Positions 35,403 through 44,772 of a stretch of DNA of 64,000 bases are shown piece by piece. The translations under genes and the position numbers were made by a program. The DNA comes from Halobacillus_B sp963739045 (GTDB lineage Bacteria; Bacillota; Bacilli; Bacillales; Halobacillaceae), in assembly GCA_963739045.1 (NCBI GenBank), contig CAVTYY010000004.1, positions 620,001 to 684,000 of the forward strand, given 5' to 3'. The notes below the pieces were generated by a model. That model saw nothing but the letters and a program-made list of their open reading frames with translations, searched no databases and was not told where the DNA came from. The stretch's first letter is position 1. The number at the start of each line of letters is the position of its first letter.

Positions 35403-36674
35403 ATGGACTTGCTAAAAGATTTAAAACAACGAGGGCTGATTAATCAAATAACGGATGAAGAGGGCTTGGCCAAACATTTAAGCGAGAAACAAGTAACGTT
35501 ATACTGTGGATTTGATCCTACGGCCGACAGTCTGCATATTGGTCACTTACTCCCTGCTTTGATGCTGAAACGTTTTCAGCAGGCAGGTCATCGCCCTATT
35601 GCTCTAGTAGGCGGCGGTACCGGGATGATCGGAGACCCTAGTGGCAGATCAGAAGAGCGTCAGTTGAATGAAGCAAGTGTTGTTCAACATTTCAGTAATA
35701 AATTAACGGAACAGCTTGCAAAGATCTTGAATTTTGACCAAGGGGATAATGCGGCAGTTTCAAAGAATAACTACGAGTGGCTTTCCCAAATGACCATCAT
35801 CGATTTTCTTCGTGATACAGGGAAGCACTTTGGAATCAATTACATGCTGGCCAAAGATTCTGTAGAATCGAGGATTGAACAAGGGATCAGCTTCACTGAA
35901 TTCAGCTACATGATTTTACAGTCGTTAGATTTTCAAAAGTTATATGAGAAAGAAAATTGTACGCTGCAAATTGGGGGAAGTGACCAATGGGGAAACATTA
36001 CCGCGGGGCTAGAATTGCTTCGCCGGTCTGCTGCTGGGGAGAAACAGGTAGAAGCATTTGGAATTACCATGCCGCTCGTTACCAAAGCCGACGGTACAAA
36101 GTTTGGAAAAACGGCAGGAGGGGCTGTGTGGCTTGATCCGAAGAAAACATCCCCGTACGAATTTTACCAATTCTGGATTAACGCAGATGATCGGGATGTC
36201 ATTCCATTCCTCAACTACTTCACTTTTTTGACTATGGAAGAGATTGCGGAATTGGAAAAAGAAGTAGAGCAGCATCCTGAGAAACGGACGGCTCAGCGAC
36301 GGCTGGCTGAAGAAATGACTAAATTGGTTCATAATGAAGAAGCACTGAAGCAAGCGGAAAGGATCACAGAAGCCCTCTTTAATGGTGACATTAAAGCACT
36401 GTCCGGTCAGGAAATCCAGCAAGGCTTTAAGGATGTACCTGCCTACACTTCCGAGGAATTATCACCGGGACTCATTGATTTACTTGTCCATGCCGGGATT
36501 TCTTCTTCTAAACGTCAAGCAAGAGAAGACATTAAGAATGGAGCTATTTATGTAAATGGGGAACGGAATCAAGAATTAACTTATATGATCTCACCCAATG
36601 ATCGAATTGAAGACAAATTTACGATTATCCGCAGAGGCAAGAAAAAATACTTTCTCATCCACTACAGGGGATAA
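35403..36674 (+). CDS. tyrS: Tyrosyl-tRNA synthetase
   Basis: 423 residues from the ATG at 35403 after AAGGAG (35389-35394); longer open frames upstream lie in the T-box. Class I motifs: FDPTADSLHIGHLLP (HIGH) and KFGKT in place of KMSKS, as in bacterial TyrRS. The S4-type tRNA-binding domain is at the C terminus (residues about 350-420; LIDLLVHAGISSSKRQAREDIKNGAIYVNG). Attaches tyrosine to tRNA-Tyr. Regulated by the T-box upstream. Confidence 0.97.
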   Translation: MDLLKDLKQRGLINQITDEEGLAKHLSEKQVTLYCGFDPTADSLHIGHLLPALMLKRFQQAGHRPIALVGGGTGMIGDPSGRSEERQLNEASVVQHFSNKLTEQLAKILNFDQGDNAAVSKNNYEWLSQMTIIDFLRDTGKHFGINYMLAKDSVESRIEQGISFTEFSYMILQSLDFQKLYEKENCTLQIGGSDQWGNITAGLELLRRSAAGEKQVEAFGITMPLVTKADGTKFGKTAGGAVWLDPKKTSPYEFYQFWINADDRDVIPFLNYFTFLTMEEIAELEKEVEQHPEKRTAQRRLAEEMTKLVHNEEALKQAERITEALFNGDIKALSGQEIQQGFKDVPAYTSEELSPGLIDLLVHAGISSSKRQAREDIKNGAIYVNGERNQELTYMISPNDRIEDKFTIIRRGKKKYFLIHYRG

Positions 36675-36691
36675 AGCCGAATTTATCCGCA

Positions 36692-36722
36692 GAAAACCCG
36701 AACCATTGGTTCGGGTTTTTAT
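36692..36722 (+). terminator. Terminator after tyrS with CCCGAACCA core
   Basis: AAAACCCGAAC and GTTCGGGTTTT form an 11-base-pair stem around CATTG, then more T. Confidence 0.85.
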
Positions 36723-36752
36723 TTAGCAGAAAATACTCAGTTGAAAGATAGA

Positions 36753-36785
36753 AAAAAGCCGCCTTACAATAAGGCGGCTTTTTGA
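36753..36785 (-). terminator. Terminator after rpsD
   Basis: AAAAAGCCGCCTT and AAGGCGGCTTTTT form a 13-base-pair stem with loop ACAAT. On the minus strand it follows rpsD directly. Confidence 0.9.
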
Positions 36786-36792
36786 GAAGCTA

Positions 36793-37395
36793 TTAACGAG
36801 AGTAGTACTCAACGATAAGCGCTTCATTAATTTCAGCTGGAAGTTCAGAACGTTCTGGGTAACGAGAGTAAGATCCTTCACGTTTGTCACCATCAAAGGA
36901 CAAATATTCAGGTACGAAGTTGTTAACTTCAACAGCTTCTTCTACTACGTTTAAGTTCTGAGATTTTTCGCGAAGACCAATAACTTGGTTAGGTGCAACG
37001 CGGTAGGAAGGAATGTCAACACGTCCTCCATCTACAGTTACGTGTCCGTGGTTTACTAGCTGACGAGCCTGACGACGCGTGCGAGCAAGACCTAGACGGT
37101 AAACGAGGTTGTCCAGACGAGATTCAAGTAGAACCATGAAGTTCTCACCATGAATCCCTTTCATGTTTCCTGCCTCTTCAAACATCCGGCGGAATTGACG
37201 CTCAGTTAAACCATACATAAAACGAAGTTTCTGCTTCTCTTGAAGCTGTAGTCCGTATTCAGATAGTTTTTTTCGTTGATTTGGACCATGTTGTCCAGGT
37301 GCGTAAGGGCGCTTTTCTAGCTCCTTACCAGTTCCGCTTAAAGAAATGCCATAGCGACGGGATTTTTTCCAGGTAGATCCTGTGTAACGTGCCAT
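36793..37395 (-). CDS. rpsD: 30S ribosomal protein S4
   Basis: 200 residues; MARYTGSTWKKSRRYGISL start, zinc-free (no Cys cluster) Firmicutes form. The S4 domain is in the middle (ESRLDNLVYRLGLARTRRQARQLVNHGHVTVDG). Assembly protein of the 16S 5' domain. In B. subtilis it is monocistronic and autoregulated by binding its own leader; a long leader is present here as well. Convergent with tyrS. Confidence 0.98.
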   Translation of the reverse strand: MARYTGSTWKKSRRYGISLSGTGKELEKRPYAPGQHGPNQRKKLSEYGLQLQEKQKLRFMYGLTERQFRRMFEEAGNMKGIHGENFMVLLESRLDNLVYRLGLARTRRQARQLVNHGHVTVDGGRVDIPSYRVAPNQVIGLREKSQNLNVVEEAVEVNNFVPEYLSFDGDKREGSYSRYPERSELPAEINEALIVEYYSR

Positions 37396-37580
37396 AGGTA
37401 TTTCCTCCTTTTTATTTTATTTTGCATAAAATAAAAACAGGTGTGTCCATTTTACGCTGCTCATTATGTTTTCATGCACCATCGCTCCAGCAGCAGAGAG
37501 TTACACGATGCACCTCTTAATCAAGAGGAACAAAATGAAGACAACGCCGGTTCACATAGGCTGCCATTTATTTTACACAA
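37396..37580 (-). promoter_or_regulatory. rpsD leader, candidate S4-binding autoregulatory RNA
   Basis: About 185 transcribed bases separate the promoter at 37586-37614 from rpsD. They contain CCTCTTGATTAAGAGG and other self-complementary stretches near 37519-37534, and GCTGCTGGAGCGATGG near 37482-37497. Firmicutes rpsD leaders are known to fold into a pseudoknot bound by S4. I could not verify that fold by hand. Confidence 0.5.
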
Positions 37581-37585
37581 ATGCC

Positions 37586-37614
37586 ATTATAATTTTTTTG
37601 AGCGATTAAGTCAA
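37586..37614 (-). promoter_or_regulatory. Strong sigma-A promoter of rpsD
   Basis: On the minus strand TTGACT, 17 bases, TATAAT; one mismatch in total. Confidence 0.85.
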
Positions 37615-37751
37615 GGGATTCCATCACATTCGGATAGTTTATTAAAATAAGAATAGATTTATTTATGTATAATCAGCATATAATTATATTTAGAGGGTAT
37701 ATAGTAGTGGTATAATAGACTCAATTATGATGGATGATAGGTGAGATGCAT

Positions 37752-39662
37752 ATGGGAGACAATAAACAAAAGAATAAAGATTTAAATCAGCTGAGAAGTG
37801 ATATGTTTGAACTGTTTACCACCAATACAAATATAAGCTACAGTACTTTTATGACAGAAGCAAGCAATAAAGTGTGCAGTTTTCTGAAAGCGGATGTCGC
37901 TGTCCTGTACCAGTTAGATGAATGGAAGGGAAGATATCATTTAATTACAGATCGTAAGGAAATGAAACAAAAATTCCACGAAACGTTGAGTTTAAAAGAT
38001 TTTCGCGGTACTCCCCGTCAGAATTTATTTGACCTGTCTTCTAATGAGCTGCTTTCTATTCCTAAGCAGGAAGAGTATACCGAGGCGTATCATCTACCTC
38101 TTTTTTCAGATGATAGATGCTTAGGATTTATGTGGGTGGGATTTAAAGAAGAGATCTCACTGCCTCATTCGCTTTTAAATGATTTGGCGTTAGAAATTAC
38201 GAGATGTGTGAATCATGCTGTCAGTTGTTATTCTTCCATAGAAGAAGGACAGAAGTACGAACTGCTCTATAATGTGGCCGCTAAGTTTCATTCTTCCATC
38301 GATATGGACGGAGTATTAAAAGAAATTATCGCTACATTGAGGAAGATTTATCCGGAATTTCATTATTATTTATTATTATCTCAAAGTTACGCGTGTGACA
38401 GTGAACTCCCTGTTCGAGAACTGACGTACGAACGTGATGCCTCTTCTAAAGCAAGCACCCATGCGTTTTTAACTGGAGAAGTTCAAATAGAAGAGAGCAA
38501 GTCAGAAATGCAGTCTTTTCTATATGCTCCATTGAAAGGGAAGCAGGGGATCTATGGAGTACTGGAAGTAGCGGCGCCCAGCTATTTATATTTTCTCCAA
38601 AAGGACATTGATTTCTTTGTGCTAATTTCAAATACTGCCGGAAAAGCTCTGGAAAATGCCAAATTATACATGCAGTCCCGGAGTCTGATTGATGATCTTC
38701 AACTGATAAATGAAACCGCTCATAAATTAAATTCCAACATGAGGCTGACAGAGAAAATATCTTATATGGCATCTCAAATTAAAACTTCCTTCCAGGCAGA
38801 TGAAGTAGGTTTTCTAATTTTCAATAATGAAAATGACAAGCAAGGTTATACGGTATTAGAGGGCAGTTCTCCCTTCTTTATTTCAGAGAAAGCTGAGCAC
38901 CTTATCTATGGGATCAGCAGAATGTCCGGCAAAACACAGGAGCCTCTGTTTGTAGGGGATTATACTGCTAAGACAGGCGAAGCAGAGTGTCCTTACCAAT
39001 CTATTATGGCAGTACCGATGATGGCCCATGACCAATTGAACGGTCTAGCTGTAGTTTTCAAAAAAGCGCCCTACTTCTTCAGCTTTGATTCTTTCAAACT
39101 GCTCCAATCTCTTGTCCATCATTCTACGCTTGCTTTTGCCAACTCTATGTTAAGAGAAGAACTGGAAAAAACAATCATCACAGATTACTTAACAAAACTG
39201 CATTCAAGAAATTATTTAGATAAATGTATGGATAAATACTTGGAGCAAGATGAGCTGGGACATTTTATCCTGATTGATATTGACAATTTTAAAAAGGTTA
39301 ATGACACTTATGGTCATCAAGTGGGGGATGCGGTCATAACCCAAGTGGCTCAATCCATAAAAAAGATTGTCGGAGACCAGGGCCTGGCAGCGCGATGGGG
39401 AGGAGAAGAACTTGCTGTATACTTACCTTCTCTTTCTTTTGAAAAAGCTTTTGAAATGACAGATTATATTCGCGAAGAAATTTCAGTCGTCACTAATCCT
39501 TCCGTGACCGTCTCCTGCGGCATCTCCTCTTGGACGGCAGAGAAACGTCCGGAAAGCCAAAGAATTGTTCAGCAAGCCGATGATGCTCTTTATAAAGCTA
39601 AGGGATCTGGTAAGAATCAAATCATTATGGCAGGGGAAGCTCCTGATTCCGTCGCCTTTTAA
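37752..39662 (+). CDS. dgcP: Diguanylate cyclase DgcP (YtrP-like), GAF-GGDEF
   Basis: 636 residues from the ATG at 37752, 6 bases after AGGTGAG. Three GAF-like segments (about 5-140, 160-305, 320-465), then a GGDEF domain (about 475-630): DIDNFKKVNDTYGHQVGD, the active motif GGEEL at 550-554, and ADDALYKAKGSGKN. The product is c-di-GMP. No RxxD inhibitory site precedes GGEEL. No membrane helix; the GAF array should sense a cytoplasmic ligand. Position beside rpsD agrees with B. subtilis ytrP/dgcP. Confidence 0.88.
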   Translation: MGDNKQKNKDLNQLRSDMFELFTTNTNISYSTFMTEASNKVCSFLKADVAVLYQLDEWKGRYHLITDRKEMKQKFHETLSLKDFRGTPRQNLFDLSSNELLSIPKQEEYTEAYHLPLFSDDRCLGFMWVGFKEEISLPHSLLNDLALEITRCVNHAVSCYSSIEEGQKYELLYNVAAKFHSSIDMDGVLKEIIATLRKIYPEFHYYLLLSQSYACDSELPVRELTYERDASSKASTHAFLTGEVQIEESKSEMQSFLYAPLKGKQGIYGVLEVAAPSYLYFLQKDIDFFVLISNTAGKALENAKLYMQSRSLIDDLQLINETAHKLNSNMRLTEKISYMASQIKTSFQADEVGFLIFNNENDKQGYTVLEGSSPFFISEKAEHLIYGISRMSGKTQEPLFVGDYTAKTGEAECPYQSIMAVPMMAHDQLNGLAVVFKKAPYFFSFDSFKLLQSLVHHSTLAFANSMLREELEKTIITDYLTKLHSRNYLDKCMDKYLEQDELGHFILIDIDNFKKVNDTYGHQVGDAVITQVAQSIKKIVGDQGLAARWGGEELAVYLPSLSFEKAFEMTDYIREEISVVTNPSVTVSCGISSWTAEKRPESQRIVQQADDALYKAKGSGKNQIIMAGEAPDSVAF

Positions 39663-39790
39663 CTTTAATTCCTGCAGCGAAACCTATAGTAATGATGGTT
39701 TTCACGGAATCAGGCTCGTTTATATTTTCATCTTGGCTTAATAGAATAATTAGATTTATTAAATATGTGATTTAAAGAAAGGGTCATAAA

Positions 39791-40390
39791 ATGAAGGGGC
39801 AATTTTTAAATTTAATGAAATGGATGACAAACAAAGAAGAGGGAAGGAGGTTTATTTTGGGAGTAGATGGTTTGAGCCGTTCAGGGAAAACGACTCTCGT
39901 CGAAAAAATAACCCGCCGGCTTTCCTCTGCTTACGTTCCCGTTTATGTTTTTCATATTGATGATTTAATTACCGCTTCCACATCTAGATACCGTACGGGT
40001 TATCCTGAGTGGTATGAATATTATTATCTGCAGTGGGAGATCGACCAGGTAACGAAGCAGTTATTCCAAAAGATTAGAAAAGCTAGGAGACTTCAGCTGC
40101 TTATATATAATGACAAAGAGGATGAGCAGACAATGGAAACGATATTTCTGCCTGATTCATGTGTAGTTATAATTGAGGGAGTATTTTTGCAAAGGAAAGA
40201 ATGGAGGGGATATTTCGATTACTTAGTTTACTTGAACTGTTCTCGTGAGAAAAGGTTCGGAAGAGAGAAAGAAACAACCCGAAGAAATATGTGCAAATTT
40301 ATAAATAGGTATTGGAAAGCAGAAGATTTCTATTTGAAGACTGAAAGACCGCTTTCTTCAGCAGACCATGTCATACATATAGGGACATAA
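39791..40390 (+). CDS. P-loop kinase, uridine-kinase-like
   Basis: 199 residues. Walker A is GVDGLSRSGKTTLV (about residues 24-37), FHIDDLI follows as in uridine kinase/phosphoribulokinase relatives, and VVIIEGVFLQRKEW is the Walker-B-like strand. Basic lid region REKRFGREKETTRRN. The phosphate acceptor cannot be told from sequence. The Bacillus relatives are annotated loosely as uridine kinases. Ends at a strong terminator facing ytsP. Confidence 0.75.
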   Translation: MKGQFLNLMKWMTNKEEGRRFILGVDGLSRSGKTTLVEKITRRLSSAYVPVYVFHIDDLITASTSRYRTGYPEWYEYYYLQWEIDQVTKQLFQKIRKARRLQLLIYNDKEDEQTMETIFLPDSCVVIIEGVFLQRKEWRGYFDYLVYLNCSREKRFGREKETTRRNMCKFINRYWKAEDFYLKTERPLSSADHVIHIGT

Positions 40391-40398
40391 TGGTAAGG

Positions 40399-40432
40399 AA
40401 AACCCCGGAGAGTCAGCTCTCCGGGGTTTTGG
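40399..40432. terminator. Bidirectional terminator between the kinase gene and ytsP
   Basis: A perfect 14-base-pair stem, AAAACCCCGGAGAG with CTCTCCGGGGTTTT, loop TCAG. Confidence 0.9.
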
Positions 40433-40437
40433 GATGG

Positions 40438-40917
40438 TTAAATATAGGTTTCCAGAGCTTCAGCAAATTGGGTAATATATTTTACATCCAGTTCATCAAA
40501 TCTACTTACAGTCGGACTATCTATATCTAGTACACCATAAATCTCATTCTGCTTGATCATCGGAACGACAATTTCCGATCGACTGGCAGCGTCACAAGCG
40601 ATATGACCCGGGAATGAATGCACGTCGTCCACTTTCTGAACCTGATGTTCTTTTACAGCTGTCCCGCATACACCTTTACCAGAAGGAATGCGCACACAGG
40701 CTGGAAGTCCCTGAAAAGGGCCGAGAACTAACTGATCTTCTTTCCAAAGATAGAATCCCACCCAGTTTACATCTTCAAGGAATTGATTAAGTAAAGAAGA
40801 AGCGTTAGATAGATTAGCTATGTCATCTGTTTCTCCTGTACAGAGCGCGTGAAGCTGTTTAATTAATAGCTGATAATTCTCTTCCTTAGTACCTGTGTAA
40901 TGAGAAGATTGAAACAT
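40438..40917 (-). CDS. ytsP: Free methionine-(R)-sulfoxide reductase, GAF type (YtsP)
   Basis: 159 residues. A single GAF domain with the three cysteines of fRMsr: ACVRIPSGKGVCGTAV holds two and HIACDAASRSEIVVPM the third. Also NWVGFYLW and LGPFQGLPA. It reduces free L-methionine-(R)-sulfoxide in the cytoplasm, forming disulfides recycled by thioredoxin. Divergent from refZ, as in B. subtilis. Confidence 0.92.
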   Translation of the reverse strand: MFQSSHYTGTKEENYQLLIKQLHALCTGETDDIANLSNASSLLNQFLEDVNWVGFYLWKEDQLVLGPFQGLPACVRIPSGKGVCGTAVKEHQVQKVDDVHSFPGHIACDAASRSEIVVPMIKQNEIYGVLDIDSPTVSRFDELDVKYITQFAEALETYI

Positions 40918-40942
40918 AGAATGACCTCCTGGTTTAGTTTTT

Positions 40943-40968
40943 CGACAATTCTCTTTAAGATCTTGTCG
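40943..40968. promoter_or_regulatory. Inverted repeat between ytsP and refZ
   Basis: CGACAA and TTGTCG arms are separated by 14 bases, between two divergent genes. RefZ-binding motifs in B. subtilis are palindromic, and one lies at the refZ promoter; the match to that consensus is from position and symmetry only. Confidence 0.45.
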
Positions 40969-41040
40969 GGAATTGGTGCACGATTATAAGAAGGAATTTC
41001 TTATATAAGGGAGAATATCATCCCTAAGGAGGGAAATATT

Positions 41041-41649
41041 ATGAACCGTCAGACCTCAACTCGCCAAAAGGTTTTGGATGTTGCCTGTGGTTTGTTTTAC
41101 AGCAATGGTTTTAATGGGACTTCCGTTCGAGATATAGCAAGTGCTGCAAAGGTAAATGTGTCACTCATTAATTATTACTTTAAAAGTAAACAAGGCCTGT
41201 TTGAATCGCTGGCCATTAATTATTTCGAGCCATACCTTGAAATGATGGAAGAGGAGTTGTCCTTTTGTAAAGAGGGGCGAATGGAATCCTTAGTGAAAAG
41301 AATTCTACAATATAAACAAATGCATTATCAACTTTCCTGTTTATTATATAGAGAATTATCATTAAACACAGTTTTTGCCAGAGAAATGCTAGTCACCTAT
41401 TTGGCTAAAGAAAATCATTTGTTTACTCAACTGCTTTTTCAGAAAGTAAATCCAATAGAAGTTACCTTTAAAGAGAAACTATGTCTATTACAGCTTAAAG
41501 GATTATTAAATGCCCCATTTATGATGCCTCAGGAATTTAGAGATCCGTTTATAACAGAAGCATCGATTGACCATTTTGTAGAAATGTATAGTCATTTAAT
41601 GATGCAGCGGAAATCTATGCAGCACGAGCAGGTCACAGTGAACGTGTGA
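41041..41649 (+). CDS. refZ: FtsZ-regulating TetR-family DNA-binding protein RefZ
   Basis: 202 residues, GGAGGG before the ATG. TetR helix-turn-helix at residues 8-55 (NGTSVRDIASAAK, VNVSLINYYFKSKQGLFESL), then a mostly helical C-terminal domain. Position between ytsP and the histidinol phosphatase gene identifies it as RefZ (YttP), which binds sites around the origin and places the polar septum in sporulation. Its 3' end overlaps hisK by 17 bases. Confidence 0.9.
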   Translation: MNRQTSTRQKVLDVACGLFYSNGFNGTSVRDIASAAKVNVSLINYYFKSKQGLFESLAINYFEPYLEMMEEELSFCKEGRMESLVKRILQYKQMHYQLSCLLYRELSLNTVFAREMLVTYLAKENHLFTQLLFQKVNPIEVTFKEKLCLLQLKGLLNAPFMMPQEFRDPFITEASIDHFVEMYSHLMMQRKSMQHEQVTVNV

Positions 41650-42442
41650 GCAATGCTTGATCGATTTGGGCGGCCCCTTGCTTTAAGCCTTGGGATGTAT
41701 GCGCATCTGAACCGTAAATCAGGGGGATGCCCATCGAACTTGCGAGTTTCGCTATGTGTTTTGGAGGATAACTTTCCTTACAGTAAGTTTTGCTTACTCC
41801 TGCCCCATTATAATCTAAAGTGACTCTGTTTCGTTGAGCTGATTCTAGAAACGTTGCGGCCATTCCTTCCCAGGTTTCAGGAGAAGGAAACAGGGATTGA
41901 AACTTTTTCACAAGTGTCATATGGCCAATCCGGCTGGGCTTGTAACGTCCTAAGGATGCTTCAGCTGAATGAGATAGTGCCTGAAAATAAGCTTGGTAGA
42001 CTTTCTCCAATGACCCGAAGTCCTTTACCGTCTCTTCAAACATTTCAGGACTGTAATCGATACAGTACCACTGCTTTTTCCCCTCTAAAAAATGCACAGA
42101 CAATATCCCGTCGTCCATTGCCGGTCCATACGTATTAAGAAATTGAAGCGTCTCTTCTTCAAAGCCTTTAATGAAATCGATTTCAAACCCTGCGTTAATG
42201 GTAATGTCCTGCTGATATTCTTTCTTTAGTTTCTGCAGTTCATTCAGGTAGGGTTCCACGAAGGACCGATCCATTCCACTGTCTTTGGATGGTACAGGGT
42301 CGTGAAATCCTTCTGGAAGAGGGGCATGCTCAGTAAATGTCATCATATGGTAGTTCAATTGAATGGCTTGTTCGATATAAGCTTTAAGGGTATCTGCGGA
42401 CCCGTGAGGGCAGTAGGGAGAATGGATATGACCGTCAAACAC
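41633..42442 (-). CDS. hisK: Histidinol-phosphatase, PHP family
   Basis: 269 residues from the GTG at 42442, 8 bases after AAAGGAGG; longer frames upstream have no site. PHP-domain metal ligands: FDGHIHSPYCPHG (HxH), TFTEHAP, GFEIDF, ILSVHFLEGK, DYNGAG and LIYGSDAHTSQG. Converts histidinol phosphate to histidinol, next to last step of His synthesis. The his operon is not nearby, as in B. subtilis, where this gene (ytvP) lies next to refZ and ezrA. Confidence 0.92.
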   Translation of the reverse strand: MFDGHIHSPYCPHGSADTLKAYIEQAIQLNYHMMTFTEHAPLPEGFHDPVPSKDSGMDRSFVEPYLNELQKLKKEYQQDITINAGFEIDFIKGFEEETLQFLNTYGPAMDDGILSVHFLEGKKQWYCIDYSPEMFEETVKDFGSLEKVYQAYFQALSHSAEASLGRYKPSRIGHMTLVKKFQSLFPSPETWEGMAATFLESAQRNRVTLDYNGAGVSKTYCKESYPPKHIAKLASSMGIPLIYGSDAHTSQGLKQGAAQIDQALLTRSL

Positions 42443-42601
42443 GAAAAGTTCCTCCTTTGAATTAGAATTTTTTGTCAATATGCTAATTATTTTGAAATAT
42501 TTTAGCCAAAATGATTGTTTACATGGTATCATAATATACAACTGAATTTCATTTGGAACGCTATCTTTCCATTGAACGTGCATATTGTAAGGAGGCTATT
42601 T

Positions 42602-44293
42602 ATGAGGTACATCATTGGGGCTATTTTATTGTTAATTGCTTTGATCATTACTGGACTAATCTGGCGAAAGAAAGTCTATGATCAAGTCGATCGATTAGAA
42701 AGCTGGAAAATGAACATTATGAATCGGAGCGTTACGGAAGAACTGTCAAGAGTTAAAAGTCTTAATTTATCCGGAGAAACCCAAGAGAAATTCGAAGCGT
42801 GGCGGGATCGTTGGGACCAAATTTTAACGAAAGAGCTGCCTAACCTTGAAGAAGATCTATTTGATGTAGAAGAGGCAGCTGATCGTTATCAATTTAACCG
42901 TGTGAAGAAGACTTTATCCCTTACAGAACAAAAGCTGCTCGCAGTGGAAAAAGATATTGAAGCGATGTTTGAAGAATTGGAAACCCTGCTTGATTCAGAG
43001 AAGAGCAGCCGAATTGAAATTGAGGCGGTTGAACCTGATTTACTGGAACTTTCAAAGTCCTTGCTGCATAACCGTCACCAATTCGGACCTGCGGTTAAAA
43101 CTTTCGAAAAACGGGTGGAAGAGCTGCAAAGTAAACTCCAGATCTATGAAAACCTTGCAATGCAAGGGGATTATTTGGAAGCGAAGGATTTAGTAGCTTC
43201 GGTTCGAGAAGACTTAAAAGAATTGCATGAGGATATAGAATATTTCCCTGATAGATACAGAAAAGTTAAGAATGAGCTGCCTGAACAGCTAAATGACTTG
43301 TTAACTGGGATGGAAGATATGGAAAACGAGGGTTACAGGATCGCTTACCTTGATTTCAAGCCGGAAATACATACATTTCAAGAACAGCTTACCGAAGGAC
43401 TTGCTCAACTGGAACAAGGGAAACAAGAGAATATTGACTTAATTATTGATGAAGTTGAAACGCGAATGCAGGAAATGTACCGTCAACTTGAAACCGAAGC
43501 GATCGCTCATAACTATGTTGAAAAACAGCAGCCTTCTTACCGTGCTCATTTAGATGAGCTGACGACGGTCCTTGAAACTACGGAAAAAGAGATGGAAGAG
43601 CTTCAGATTGCGTATCAGCTGGAAGACGAGGACGTGGAGACGTACCGTACCCTAGGCAGCTGGCTTACACAATTAAAGAAGAAATATTTGAATTTCGATC
43701 ATAAATATCAAGATGGGCAAACTGCATTTTCCGAACTTCGTAATGAACTTGAAGAGTTTAAGGATCAGTTGAGTGAATTGAAGTCTAAGCATCAGGCATT
43801 TAGTGAAAGGATTCATATGCTGAGAAAAGACGAACTTGAGGCAAAGAATCAAATCCAGACAATGGAACAGCTGCTTATAGATACACATCGACGTTTAAAA
43901 CGAAGCAATATTCCTGGGATCCCTGCAGATGCTTATGAACTGATGCGGGAAGCGAGTAATAAAGTGGATGAAGTATTTTTAAGTCTGGAGCAACAGCCGC
44001 TTGATATGACAGAAGTGCAGGACAGACTTGATGCCGCACAGCAATTAACGGAAAAGCTTCATATAGATGCAAAAGAATTGCTGGACAAAGCATACCTTGC
44101 CGAACGCTTAATTCAATACGGAAATCGCTACCGAAGTCAGTATCCAATAATTGCTGCCCGGCTGTTAGAGGCTGAAAAAGAGTTTAGATCTTATCACTAT
44201 GACGGAGCGGTTGAACTAGCTTCTTCCGCCATTAAGGAAGTTGATCCTAAGGCACTGGCTCGGTTAGAAGAGGAAGAAGAAGTTTTTGTTTAG
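42602..44293 (+). CDS. ezrA: Septation ring formation regulator EzrA
   Basis: 563 residues from the ATG at 42602 after AAGGAGG; the longer frame from 42515 crosses the hisK promoter. One N-terminal membrane helix (residues 3-22), then four long spectrin-like coiled-coil segments. The conserved QNR-type patch appears as QYGNRYRSQYP near residue 512. Acts at the membrane to stop FtsZ polymerising at wrong places and joins the divisome. Length equals the B. subtilis protein to within a residue or two. Confidence 0.96.
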   Translation: MRYIIGAILLLIALIITGLIWRKKVYDQVDRLESWKMNIMNRSVTEELSRVKSLNLSGETQEKFEAWRDRWDQILTKELPNLEEDLFDVEEAADRYQFNRVKKTLSLTEQKLLAVEKDIEAMFEELETLLDSEKSSRIEIEAVEPDLLELSKSLLHNRHQFGPAVKTFEKRVEELQSKLQIYENLAMQGDYLEAKDLVASVREDLKELHEDIEYFPDRYRKVKNELPEQLNDLLTGMEDMENEGYRIAYLDFKPEIHTFQEQLTEGLAQLEQGKQENIDLIIDEVETRMQEMYRQLETEAIAHNYVEKQQPSYRAHLDELTTVLETTEKEMEELQIAYQLEDEDVETYRTLGSWLTQLKKKYLNFDHKYQDGQTAFSELRNELEEFKDQLSELKSKHQAFSERIHMLRKDELEAKNQIQTMEQLLIDTHRRLKRSNIPGIPADAYELMREASNKVDEVFLSLEQQPLDMTEVQDRLDAAQQLTEKLHIDAKELLDKAYLAERLIQYGNRYRSQYPIIAARLLEAEKEFRSYHYDGAVELASSAIKEVDPKALARLEEEEEVFV

Positions 44294-44305
44294 GAAGTGT
44301 AAACT

Positions 44306-44620
44306 ATGAAAAAATGGCTGTTGATTCTTCTTGGAATAGCTGGTGCTGTAATATGGACAACCGTTATTGTTCTATTTTTCTGGGTGCCGTCTGAATCTTT
44401 TCAAGTGGAGGATCACGGTATGTCGGTCACCTTTGAACAGCCATTAAATGAAAAGAAACTTGATTCTCACTTTTCAAAAACGGTAGCGCAGCCCGCTGAA
44501 TCCACAGTTAAAACTGTACTTGGCACGAATAGAATTAGCGAGAAGTGGGTGGAGGATCTCAGCAAGGACGGGAAACTGAGTATTGATACTTTGTTAGACG
44601 AATTAAATATTAAGGATTAG
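44306..44620 (+). CDS. Small single-pass membrane protein downstream of ezrA
   Basis: 104 residues, AGGAAG before the ATG. One N-terminal hydrophobic segment (about 4-27, LLILLGIAGAVIWTTVIVLFF), then an extracytoplasmic part of about 75 residues, with no Cys and no motif I recognise. 12 bases after ezrA and before a terminator, so probably cotranscribed with it. Function unknown. Confidence 0.65.
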   Translation: MKKWLLILLGIAGAVIWTTVIVLFFWVPSESFQVEDHGMSVTFEQPLNEKKLDSHFSKTVAQPAESTVKTVLGTNRISEKWVEDLSKDGKLSIDTLLDELNIKD

Positions 44621-44625
44621 TCACC

Positions 44626-44664
44626 AAACTGGCCCAAGGATAAACCTGCAGCGGCCAGTTTTTT
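44626..44664 (+). terminator. Terminator after the ezrA unit
   Basis: AACTGGCC and GGCCAGTT flank an 18-base loop; six T follow. Confidence 0.8.
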
Positions 44665-44772
44665 ATTTAATTAAAACGGAACGAGATATGGAGAGTGAAG
44701 ATCGATATTTAGTAAGGTCTCATGGTATGATAATATAATGAACTTGAAAATGTTTAAAAGGAGTTATCCTTT

